Translations under genes and position numbers: made by a program | Shown: positions 1 through 6,563 of the stretch, one piece after another | How positions within the stretch are numbered: the stretch's first letter is position 1 | Layout: every line of letters begins with the position of its first letter | Notes under the pieces: generated by a model | The model's input: the letters and a program-made list of their open reading frames with translations, nothing else | Databases searched by the model: none | What the model was told of the DNA's origin: nothing | Origin: Coemansia sp. RSA 922 | Lineage: Eukaryota > Kickxellomycota > Kickxellomycetes > Kickxellales > Kickxellaceae | Length of the DNA stretch: 10,365 nt | Assembly (NCBI GenBank): GCA_027577415.1 | Contig: JANBQS010000928.1 | Coordinates: 1 to 10,365, forward strand | Direction: 5' to 3'

Positions 1-371
1 AGCGTTGATGATGAAAGGTGCATTGATGATTCAGCCAAGCTGCGCTTAATAAAGGTGTAGTCGCTATAAAAGGCAGCTTTAAACATGCAATGAGCCATGA
101 GAAGATAACTAACATGGCAAATACAGCTCTGAATGTTCACAATTTTCTAGTCATAAATGGTGATATATTTATAAAATTGAGCTAATGAAAATACTAAATC
201 ATTTGGGAATGGTCTAAAAACACTTGTCATAAATGTAGCAAATGCGTAAAAGCCAGTTTGTGAAGCCATCTTCTGGCAATCTCGATAAAGAACATGCCCA
301 ACCAGCATTACACTCCCCGACTTACAAGCTGTGTCGCTCGCATATCTCCCCTTGCCAATTCACTAGGCATT
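1..371. other. AT-rich stretch without a supported gene
   Basis: No recognisable gene is visible here. A plus-strand frame is open from about 27 to 185, and a minus-strand frame is open from about 147 to 355 and begins just after the end of the broken fragment at 372-627. The two overlap on opposite strands, neither resembles a family I know, and both have weak or no start context. The stretch could be the decayed remainder of the gene whose fragment lies at 372-627, but that is only a guess from adjacency. Confidence 0.4.
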
Positions 372-627
372 CTAATTATTGCGGTCTGCAAAAAAATTGT
401 AGGCATGCTCGTCATTATAAATTGAGTCAGGTTTAAGGTCGCCTATTTTTGCGCTATCATCACATTTGTCGCCTTTGGAACCCTTGACATTTAGGAAAAA
501 AAAAGTCGAATTCTTTAGCTAGATGGTGTTTCGAGTCCTTCACCATACTAAGGATATTAGCTTTCAATTCTCCGATGGTGAGATTTTTATAGTCCTCACA
601 GGGGAACTTTATGTCAATCTCACTCAT
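372..627 (-). pseudogene. Broken ubiquitin-like (beta-grasp-like) fragment with a homopolymer frameshift
   Basis: A minus-strand frame starts with ATG at 627 (MSEIDIKFP...) and contains the stretch LTIGELKANIL, which resembles the helix-forming part of ubiquitin-like domains. It reads through to a run of nine T on this strand (nine A at 496-504 on the plus strand). In the original frame it ends at 460. In the next frame the protein-like reading continues (LNVKGSKGDKCDDSAKIGDLKPD) to a TAG at 372-374. The two halves together would give about 84 residues, offset by one base. This could be a pseudogene, a sequencing error in the homopolymer, or chance. The family resemblance is weak and based on pattern only; no catalytic or binding residues can be named. 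No promoter is evident. Confidence 0.3.
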
Positions 628-1492
628 AGTAATGACAAGGCATTCATTGGAAGGAAGAAAATAGCAAGTAACTTCTCTAGCCACTTGTCGACAATAGTTA
701 ACCTTGAAAGAGTTGGATGGGAAAGTTGTAGTGATTTGCAAGTAGGCAAGCTAGTAGATGAAGAAAGATGTTTGTGTGGGTAAGTGAAGGAAAATTTAGT
801 CGGAGGTGCGAGCACTTGGCCCAATTTATAGCATTTTTGAAAACAATTGGCATGGGAGATGGAAGAGGGCTCAATCACTTGAGCTCTCCCCTCAAGACGT
901 AATCTGTCATCATCATAACGATTGCTAGATGACGACACTGCTTTTTTGTTGCAGGGTTTGCTTTGAAGAGTTTACTTTGCTGAAAGGCATTCCCTTACTT
1001 TTCAAAGACCTGTTACGTCACTGAGCTTTTCTTTGGCAAACACAGACGTAATCTTTGTTAGGAATCTGTGGGGTCCACCTATCGCTTCCATTCAGTTATG
1101 AACGTGCCATTGACACTTGATAAGCTGTGATATCATCCACTTTTTTGTAATGGATAATGACGCTGCTATGACCGTTTAGGTTGTGTAATGTGAACCTCGT
1201 GATGCTCCCTAGGTAATTATTCATTAATTTTATTCTTGTGCAAATAAGGTTCAAAGACATATACTTCGGCCTCTGGTATTCCGCCTTTGGGCGCGGGAAT
1301 AATGTGCTTTCATATTTAAGGGCGCTGATACTCAGCGCAAAGCATAGAAGCTAGCAGAGACGCTTGACAAATACCATCGCTTTAATAGGTTCGTGAATGG
1401 GTCTTTCAAATATGCAATAGTGAATTGTTGAGTAAGAAGAGAGCGAAAATGCTATGAACTGGGATAAATAATTTGCGTCCATTATGTCTATC
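628..1492. other. Long AT-rich spacer, no convincing gene
   Basis: About 860 bases upstream of the broken fragment and downstream of the zinc-finger cluster. A minus-strand frame from about 938 to 624 is open for roughly 100 codons. It begins at GTG rather than ATG, is rich in Ser, Thr and Pro, and overlaps the frame of the ubiquitin-like fragment, so it may be either upstream remnant or chance. The only distinctive site seen is the inverted repeat at 1322-1338. Confidence 0.4.
1322..1338. repeat. Perfect 7-bp inverted repeat with 3-base spacer
   Basis: The arms GCGCTGA and TCAGCGC are exact reverse complements separated by TAC. They sit just after a TATA-like CATATTTAAG at 1311-1320, in otherwise AT-rich DNA. 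It could be a palindromic protein-binding site or a small hairpin. No gene start on either strand is close enough to assign it a target. Confidence 0.5.
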
Positions 1493-1648
1493 TTATGTGT
1501 GCACCATGGAAATATGTCTCTCTAATTCTGGGAGTGTCCTACACTCCTTTCCACAATGTTTGCATTTATAATAATAATGATAATATGTGCTAACAATGTC
1601 AGCCGAGTTGAATAGCCGAAAAGCACAATTAGAGTAACGAGGATTCAT
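1493..1648 (-). CDS. Single-finger C2H2 microprotein, copy 1 of the cluster
   Basis: A 51-residue protein of unknown function, predicted to bind one zinc ion. It opens with MNPRYSN, the cluster's N-terminal box; the following FPRL is altered here (AFRLF). A Tyr-rich linker (residues 22-27) leads to a classical finger with ligands Cys29, Cys32, His45 and His50 (C-x2-C-x12-H-x4-H) and the usual Leu42 of the helix. The protein ends one residue after the last zinc ligand. I chose the ATG at 1648 because the other copies align there and the frame further upstream has only a TTG. No signal peptide, membrane segment or second finger is visible. A TATA-like box lies about 65 bases upstream. A lone C2H2 finger usually binds DNA weakly, so protein binding or dimeric action is equally possible. 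Confidence 0.72.
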   Translation of the reverse strand: MNPRYSNCAFRLFNSADIVSTYYHYYYKCKHCGKECRTLPELERHISMVHT

Positions 1649-1709
1649 AATGGCAATAGAAAATAATGTTATAGGCAATGCCCACGACTTTGGGCAGGGT
1701 CTCTGGCCA

Positions 1710-1734
1710 TTTTATACCAGAAATTCGATACTGG
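1710..1734 (-). promoter_or_regulatory. Promoter of zinc-finger copy 1
   Basis: On the minus strand the element CCAGTATCGAATT (1722-1734) is followed six bases later by TATAAAA (1710-1716), about 65 bases before the ATG at 1648. The same arrangement precedes the other copies of the cluster. Confidence 0.6.
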
Positions 1735-1933
1735 CCAACTTTAAAATAAAAGCCTACTGATTCACATAATGACAGCTGCTTTTGATTCTGCGAATTCATA
1801 CAGGACGATTCAAATGAGAAACTCGGAACTATGTTCGCAGTATTATATTTGTAATAAATAAATACGTAAAGTGCGCATGATTTACTCAAAAACGAATATC
1901 TAAACTACGAACAGTATAGACTGTGTGACCAAG

Positions 1934-2086
1934 TCACATCGTGAAGCCGTGCTCATCGAGTTGGTGGATGTCTAACTCTTTAATGGACCTGCAGAGCATT
2001 CCGCAAAATGTGCATTCAAACGGAGTATCAACTTTGCCAACTAAGTTGAGTCTGGGAAAAGGATTGCTAGAGTAATAGGGCGACAT
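1934..2086 (-). CDS. Single-finger C2H2 microprotein, copy 2 of the cluster
   Basis: A 50-residue paralogue of its neighbours. The N-terminal box reads MSPYYSS and is followed by NPFPRLN. After a short linker the zinc ligands are Cys25, Cys28, His41 and His46, with Leu38 in the helix. Four residues (GFTM) follow the last His. The linker is shorter than in copies 1, 3 and 4, so the two conserved blocks are separated by a variable spacer. Immediately after the stop codon the minus strand reads CTTGGTCAC, closely matching the sequence after the stop of copy 3. The ATG at 2086 is the one that aligns with the other copies; an in-frame TTG upstream is not preferred. Function unknown. Confidence 0.75.
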   Translation of the reverse strand: MSPYYSSNPFPRLNLVGKVDTPFECTFCGMLCRSIKELDIHQLDEHGFTM

Positions 2087-2152
2087 AGTGTTTAAAGCGA
2101 GAAAAGTCGATGTTATCAACAACGCTGCCCTGGACAGGAAGAACCACCGGCA

Positions 2153-2177
2153 TTTTATAAAGGAATTTTGACACTGG
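2153..2177 (-). promoter_or_regulatory. Promoter of zinc-finger copy 2
   Basis: The minus strand carries CCAGTGTCAAAATT (2164-2177), then TTATAAAA (2153-2160), about 70 bases before the ATG at 2086. It closely matches the elements of copies 1, 3 and 5. Confidence 0.62.
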
Positions 2178-2242
2178 CCTGCTTCAATAGCACAACTTGG
2201 CTACAGTTGTTCCATAGTATGGCTGTTGTTCGTGAAATAGTC

Positions 2243-2248
2243 CACGTG
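2243..2248. promoter_or_regulatory. CACGTG box between copies 2 and 3
   Basis: A palindromic CACGTG, followed by AAAC as in the box at 8645. Such sites are bound by bHLH factors in fungi. It lies some 160 bases upstream of copy 2. A six-base match alone is weak evidence. Confidence 0.25.
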
Positions 2249-2547
2249 AAACATGTCAGCTGTACATTTACGATGGTAGCTAAAAGCAATTGAGATCCCT
2301 GAAATTATGAATGTTCAAGGTTGGCCTTGTGGCCAGCAGACTTTCAGGCAACAATTGTGTTTGGTGGACTGGCAACGGCAAATGCTCCTTGACATACAAA
2401 ACATTCCAGAGAGTTTTATCTTGTCGATAAGGGGATTATAGGTGAGAAATGCAAGATAACAACAAATAAAAATTCAATTTTACAATAGCTGTTTATTACT
2501 GGGAGAGCAAAATATTTCACGAATCTAATAAGGATTACACGACCAAG

Positions 2548-2706
2548 TCATTTCCCAAAGTTATGGATATTTACAAGGTGCTTAGTCAACATTGGACGCG
2601 AGGTAAACCACATCCCGCATTGTTCGCATAGAAAATAATGCTCCGGGCCATCTGGGTCTACCGAGTAGAGTCTTGGAAAAGTATTGTTAGAGTAATGAGG
2701 ATTCAT
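2548..2706 (-). CDS. Single-finger C2H2 microprotein, copy 3 of the cluster
   Basis: A 52-residue protein with the cleanest form of the cluster's N-terminal box (MNPHYSNNTFPRLY). An acidic linker with DPDGPE follows, then a finger with Cys27, Cys30, His43 and His48. Phe34 and Leu40 occupy the standard hydrophobic core positions of a C2H2 finger. The tail is NFGK. A TTTATT on the plus strand at 2491-2496 would be an AATAAA poly(A) signal in this gene's transcript, about 55 bases after the stop. The ATG at 2706 sits in the sequence TCATTATGAA, shared with copy 4 and close to copy 1. Role unknown; the intact Zn ligands and core residues argue for a folded, selected protein. Confidence 0.77.
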   Translation of the reverse strand: MNPHYSNNTFPRLYSVDPDGPEHYFLCEQCGMWFTSRPMLTKHLVNIHNFGK

Positions 2707-2786
2707 AATGAGATTAAAATGGTGAGTAAAAGATATGTTTGCTGACAACAAGAGCTCTTAAATAAAAAAAAAGATCCGCCAGCCTC

Positions 2787-2809
2787 TATATACGGGAGTT
2801 TTGATACTG
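2787..2809 (-). promoter_or_regulatory. Promoter of zinc-finger copy 3
   Basis: CAGTATCAAAACT (2797-2809, minus) precedes TATATA (2787-2792), which is about 80 bases before the ATG at 2706. The first base of the element differs from CCAGT in the other copies. Confidence 0.58.
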
Positions 2810-2868
2810 TCCAGCTTTGAAGCACAAGCCTAACAATAGCTACCACTGAATCTGCAAACCAAAGAGGC

Positions 2869-2975
2869 AATAGGCTGAATAGGTGTTTATTGTTACAATA
2901 GAAACCAAGATGAGAATCACGAAACGAACTACCGAGGTAATAGACTGAGTTGTCGTTTATTGTTGCAATAGAAAC
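2869..2975. repeat. Imperfect direct repeat, 70-base period
   Basis: The blocks 2869-2905 and 2939-2975 align without gaps over 37 bases with about six mismatches. Both contain GTTTATTGTT and CAATAGAAAC. Related ACGAACTA stretches follow each block. They lie between the promoter of copy 3 and the end of copy 4. On the minus strand they contain AATAAA, so they look like duplicated 3' ends of a zinc-finger unit. Confidence 0.6.
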
Positions 2976-3042
2976 AAAATGTGGATGTGGAAACCAATAC
3001 GAACTAGCAAAGATAATTATAAACAGTAAAGGCTGCGCGGCT

Positions 3043-3204
3043 TTATTGTAAATAGCAATCGTGGGCAGTCATATAGTGTAAGTTCAATTCCTTAGTGGTG
3101 TAGAAGAAATCACCACATAGTTTGCACGGCATCACGTACTGAGGCTCAGAATCGTCCAAGCCGTTCAGCCTTAGAAAGTTTATGTTTGAGTAACGAGAGT
3201 TCAT
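3043..3204 (-). CDS. Single-finger C2H2 microprotein, copy 4 of the cluster
   Basis: A 53-residue paralogue found by reading the minus strand; it is shorter than common ORF cut-offs. The N-terminal box is MNSRYSN followed by INFLRLN, with Ser and Leu in place of the usual prolines. The linker is acidic (DDSEP). The zinc ligands are Cys27, Cys30, His43 and His48, with Phe34 and Leu40 in the core. The helix (TTKELNL) resembles that of copy 2. The stop codon TAA lies inside CAATAAAG, so a poly(A)-type AATAAA overlaps the stop. The sequence just downstream (3015-3040) matches that downstream of copy 2 (1895-1926), which shows that the 3' flank was duplicated too. Function unknown. Confidence 0.75.
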   Translation of the reverse strand: MNSRYSNINFLRLNGLDDSEPQYVMPCKLCGDFFYTTKELNLHYMTAHDCYLQ

Positions 3205-3268
3205 AATGATATTAAAATTGAATCACGTTTGTAGACGATACAACACTGGGCAGGAATGTACGCCAACC

Positions 3269-3293
3269 TTTTAAGTAGGGAGAGTTTTGACAG
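3269..3293 (-). promoter_or_regulatory. Shortened promoter of zinc-finger copy 4
   Basis: Only CTGTCAAAACT (3283-3293, minus) of the shared element remains. Compared with copy 3, about seven bases between the GA and CAGCTTT parts are missing. The TATA-like position reads TTAAAA (3269-3274), about 67 bases before the ATG at 3204. This promoter may be weaker or differently regulated. Confidence 0.45.
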
Positions 3294-3551
3294 CTTTTGA
3301 AGTGCCAATATTACATGCAAAGGATGGTTGTCATTGAGTCTGTGGACTAGCACAATTGCAATTACAAAATTGGGGAGCCCTTTACAATCGCTATTTTAAA
3401 ATTAACGACAAGAAAAGTGCATACAATATAATTTGTGCATAGCTTGTCAAACTGAAGTGACAAAAACAACTACAATGTGTGCCATGTTTTCTTTCTACAC
3501 TTTTCACTTTGGTTTATAATCACACTTTATTACATAAATAAAAAAGGCAAG

Positions 3552-3713
3552 CTATTCAGTTACATCCACATCTTCGTCGTGTACATCAAGATAGTGCTTC
3601 TTACATTCCTCAGCGCCATAAATCAATATCTCACACTTCTGGCAATAGTAACACTTTGGCTGTGGGCTTTTATACACTCTTGGAAAAGTAGCGTTTGAGT
3701 AACGAGGATCCAT
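3552..3713 (-). CDS. Single-finger C2H2 microprotein, copy 5 of the cluster
   Basis: A 53-residue paralogue, also below usual ORF length limits. It begins MDPRYSNATFPRVY and has a basic linker (KSPQPK). The finger has Cys24, Cys27, His40 and His45 at the same spacing as the others. The core positions are less standard (Ile31 and Cys37 instead of Phe and Leu), and an extra Cys21 lies just before the finger. The C-terminal tail is strongly acidic (DEDVDVTE), unlike any other copy. A TTTATT at 3526-3531 on the plus strand gives AATAAA about 20 bases after the stop. The altered core and acidic tail suggest divergence in function or relaxed constraint. Confidence 0.7.
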   Translation of the reverse strand: MDPRYSNATFPRVYKSPQPKCYYCQKCEILIYGAEECKKHYLDVHDEDVDVTE

Positions 3714-3784
3714 GATATATAATTGAAATCGTGGCTTGTAGACAATGTCTTAAAAATAATCCGAAAAAAGAAGGATCACTAAAC

Positions 3785-3813
3785 TTTTTTATACAGAAAA
3801 ATTCGGACACTGG
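3785..3813 (-). promoter_or_regulatory. Promoter of zinc-finger copy 5
   Basis: CCAGTGTCCGAATT (3800-3813, minus) is followed by TATAAAAAA (3785-3793), about 75 bases before the ATG at 3713. The rest of the gap up to 3999 is the AT-rich 3' flank of the ligase gene, with nothing else recognised. Confidence 0.6.
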
Positions 3814-3999
3814 GGTTGTCTTGTCAATTGTGCTACAAGAAGTCTAAAATAAAATAATTATTGAGAATAAATGTCTAATTTACTTGCATAATTTTATAAC
3901 GAAAGGAAATAGACAAGGTATTTCTTTTTACTCAGGTGTCCCTCTCATCACTTGATACGACAAAAATATATTGCACAAGATGTCTATAAAATGTAGATG

Positions 4000-6168
4000 T
4001 CATACTGCGTAAACACGACTGTATCCAATGACCGAGCGACGACAGCACGGACAGTGGTCAAAATTGCGCAGCGCCAGAGCCGACCGACACTCGTTGCAGA
4101 GACATAGGCAGCGACAGGGGCGGAGCATGACGCAGCGTGGAGATTTCCAACACACGACACAAAACACGCCGTCCTCGCTCACGGGTTCTGCGGCAGGGCG
4201 CTTACTTCGGATCAGGGTTGCTAGCGACTCTGTTTCGGAGCGAGAAAACGGCAGCATTCGTGGTATTTGCCCAGAGTGCGCCATGTAGCGGGCATACATG
4301 GCGCGAGTCATTGCTGATCCGGGGCCATATACGGAGTGTGCGATAAACGTCACGGCCGATGCCAGAGCCTCATTGCCATCCGGCTGTACATCGTTGAGGA
4401 TCTCGCCTACCAGTGCTGCGGTCTCGCTCGCAAGCTCCCCGGGTCCTTCGCTATCTTCATCTTCAATACTGTCTTCATCTTCGCTGCTATCGCCAGTGAC
4501 ACTCGCCGTGCACACATAGTCATAGTCACCCTCGTCATCAGAGTCGTTGTCGGAACTGACATATCCGCGAATACCAGCGCTGCTCTCAGGTGCGCTGTCT
4601 GATGCCCGCCGCCACCCATCGTCACCGTGCGTAGTCCGCTGTCTACGTCGTTGTGACTGGCGTGGCACCAGCTCGCGAGAGAGCTGTCCTTGCTTGGTCT
4701 TTGTCGCGTACAAAAAGAGGGCTGTCATGAGGGCCCACAGACCAGCAGACAATTTGCATATGGAGTCAATGCGCGTATCCTGCAGAACCGTCGCCAAGTC
4801 CATCGAGCTAGCAGGAAGCATGTCAGCAATGCCCGGCTCATCGTCGATAAACACTGACATCCCTCTTACGCCCTTCGGTGGTGTATCTACGGCTCCAGTG
4901 TAGGGCGAGGGCTGAATGACACTGTCTATATACTCGTCGAGAGCTGTGGTGCGAGGACGGCGTATAACACCACATATGCGCGTGAACCCGCTGGTGCGGA
5001 TATTCGAGCTATGTTGCTTGAGGCAAGTGCTGGCCAGGTCCAAGATCTCAACGCTAAAGTCTCTGCGCAGGTCAGGGGTTAGCGGCAATGTGTTCTGATC
5101 CAACTCATACAGCGCATCGTCGTCAGCGTCGTCGGTGATGCCCTGGAACTCTCCGCTACGGTACACAGCCACGGGGCGTGCTGACGCATGCCGTGTGGGG
5201 CGTGAGCTAATGCCAAGGCGATCGACGGTAGTAGCCAGCCAACGTACAGCAACGGTTACCATCACGATAGCTAGGGACACGGCGAGCAGCGCCATAGACA
5301 GCACCTGAACGAATGGGTACATGCTCTGCGGCAAGGAAACAAAATGTCGCATACTAAACACAAAGTGGTGCAGCAGCAACATGTTAGCCACAGCAGTGGG
5401 CAGCAAGCGCCATTGCCAGCCGCTAGGAACAGCGACGAGAACATGGCTGAGCATCAGCTTCTCAATGACGCTTAGCAGGGCCAGCTCGTGGATACGCATC
5501 GAGGCGCCATAGAAGTAGTATAAAGACATGCGCTCCACCACGCCGCCAATGTACTCGTAGGGCGCACAGGGACTGCCCTCCAACCGCGCCACAAACACAT
5601 CTATGCAATCGAATATACATGAGGCGAAGAACGCCTCCCACACAGCCTGTGCTGCCGTCACTGGGCCTACGCCCCACTGCCGAGCCTCCTGTGCCACGCG
5701 CCCCACGGGTCCAGCCATCCACCGTCCCGTTGGAGTATCGTTGCTATCTAATGCTACGCACGCCTGTACCAGGGCCCGGAGCAGCAAGGCGTGTACTGGT
5801 GCATATATTGCCACTCGCGCCACAGCTCCCACTGGCCGTACTCGCTGCCGCCGCACGAGCACGTGGATCCGGCTAATTGCAAAACCAACGGCCAGCCCAA
5901 ACACAAAGTACCGCGACGCAAAAAGCCCAAACAGCTGGAGTCCCTCCGACGACGACGACGTCACTGCCGCTTGTCCGCCCATGTTCGGAGGTGCTGTGGT
6001 CGTCGTGGCTACCAGAGTTGTTGTCGAGCTGGCTATAGCCTCCTGTGCGGTAACGGCAATGTGTGTCTCCCACTTGTTGGGCAGCCCTACGATAAATTCT
6101 ACCAGTTGGTTCAGCGGCCCTCCTAGTCGAAACTCGTGCAATTGCTGCCACACGTCGGCCGAACTCAT
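4000..6168 (-). CDS. Asi1/Asi3-like multi-pass membrane RING-finger E3 ubiquitin ligase
   Basis: A 722-residue protein, intronless here. Hydrophobic segments lie near residues 77-98, 115-140, 165-192, 225-247, 256-276 and 284-308, with another at 472-489 (GLWALMTALFLYATK). A basic, then Ser- and acid-rich loop spans about 500-575. The C-terminal RING uses Cys670, Cys673, Cys685, Cys687, Cys691, Cys694, Cys706 and Cys709; Cys687 stands where a C3HC4 RING has His. The pattern PCRCLxLCxxCR matches the RING of yeast Asi1 and Asi3, which act with Asi2 at the inner nuclear membrane in protein degradation. Length is close to Asi1/Asi3 (about 620-680). I prefer the start MSSADVW at 6168. An in-frame ATG at 6231 would add a Phe/Ile-rich leader, but it lies almost at the TATA box, upstream of the likely transcript start. 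Function and location are inferred from the family. Confidence 0.82.
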   Translation of the reverse strand: MSSADVWQQLHEFRLGGPLNQLVEFIVGLPNKWETHIAVTAQEAIASSTTTLVATTTTAPPNMGGQAAVTSSSSEGLQLFGLFASRYFVFGLAVGFAISRIHVLVRRQRVRPVGAVARVAIYAPVHALLLRALVQACVALDSNDTPTGRWMAGPVGRVAQEARQWGVGPVTAAQAVWEAFFASCIFDCIDVFVARLEGSPCAPYEYIGGVVERMSLYYFYGASMRIHELALLSVIEKLMLSHVLVAVPSGWQWRLLPTAVANMLLLHHFVFSMRHFVSLPQSMYPFVQVLSMALLAVSLAIVMVTVAVRWLATTVDRLGISSRPTRHASARPVAVYRSGEFQGITDDADDDALYELDQNTLPLTPDLRRDFSVEILDLASTCLKQHSSNIRTSGFTRICGVIRRPRTTALDEYIDSVIQPSPYTGAVDTPPKGVRGMSVFIDDEPGIADMLPASSMDLATVLQDTRIDSICKLSAGLWALMTALFLYATKTKQGQLSRELVPRQSQRRRQRTTHGDDGWRRASDSAPESSAGIRGYVSSDNDSDDEGDYDYVCTASVTGDSSEDEDSIEDEDSEGPGELASETAALVGEILNDVQPDGNEALASAVTFIAHSVYGPGSAMTRAMYARYMAHSGQIPRMLPFSRSETESLATLIRSKRPAAEPVSEDGVFCVVCWKSPRCVMLRPCRCLCLCNECRSALALRNFDHCPCCRRSVIGYSRVYAV

Positions 6169-6235
6169 TATGAAGAAAATAAAAATGAGGAAATGCAAGA
6201 AAAAGAAATGAATAGACGGAAATAAGTGCAAAGTA

Positions 6236-6242
6236 ATTTATA
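6236..6242 (-). promoter_or_regulatory. TATA-like box of the Asi-like ligase gene
   Basis: TATAAAT on the minus strand, about 70 bases before the ATG at 6168. A transcript starting 25-30 bases downstream would begin near 6210. It would exclude the ATG at 6231 and support the shorter protein. Confidence 0.5.
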
Positions 6243-6525
6243 GTGTGGCTAAATAAAGAAAAGAAGTAGGAGAGCTGAAACAAAGTCCGTATAAACCCGA
6301 TCGATGCAACCCTTGGCCAATGACTCGGACAAAAGCCACTTGCCAACTGTGGATGCATGGTTTTGGATTCGCGAATATTAAATAATAAATCAAAGTAGAA
6401 AATTAATTGAGCTATAGGGGATCTATAATCGGCCGACAAGCTGGGTGGTGTGGCCATATCCGTGAAAAAGAAACAGTGAGCTAGATGAGTGCCACTGTGG
6501 TGTAATCTGGAGGTTAGTGTCAAAA
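6243..6525. other. Spacer upstream of the ligase gene
   Basis: Mixed, moderately AT-rich DNA with no supported gene. A minus-strand frame crosses it into the ligase gene, but it is out of frame with the RING protein and reads as a shadow. Confidence 0.4.
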
Positions 6526-6563
6526 AAAGGAGACCATATGGATGACATGCACAGAGTCTCCTT
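6526..6563. repeat. 9-bp inverted repeat at the 3' side of the broken gene
   Basis: AAAGGAGAC (6526-6534) and GTCTCCTTT (6555-6563) are exact reverse complements with a 20-base loop. On the minus strand an AATAAA overlaps the outer end (6562-6567), next to a stop codon at 6563-6565. It may be a 3' end structure of the minus-strand reading at 6563-6995, or a short terminal repeat of a small element; no target duplication was seen. Confidence 0.4.

Noticed and set aside
242..436. Plus-strand frame of 64 codons
   Set aside because: It lies opposite the broken ubiquitin-like fragment, has no family resemblance and no promoter.
3477..3698. Plus-strand hydrophobic frame of 73 codons
   Set aside because: It is the antisense of zinc-finger copy 5; the minus strand has the conserved box, finger, promoter and poly(A)-type signal.
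1493..3713. The five zinc-finger blocks as exons of one multi-finger gene
   Set aside because: Each block has its own ATG, stop codon, TATA-like box and upstream element, and the repeated N-terminal box would make no sense inside one chain.
1493..3813. CRISPR array
   Set aside because: The repeat units are about 500 bases, encode proteins and have no short regular repeats with unique spacers; the genome is also eukaryotic in character.
5603..6211. Plus-strand frame of 202 codons within the ligase gene
   Set aside because: It is an antisense shadow in GC-rich coding DNA with no family resemblance, opposite clear membrane segments of the ligase.
5873..6523. Minus-strand frame of 216 codons overlapping the 5' end of the ligase gene
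   Set aside because: It is out of frame with the RING protein, and its upstream half comes from AT-rich spacer crossing the TATA box.
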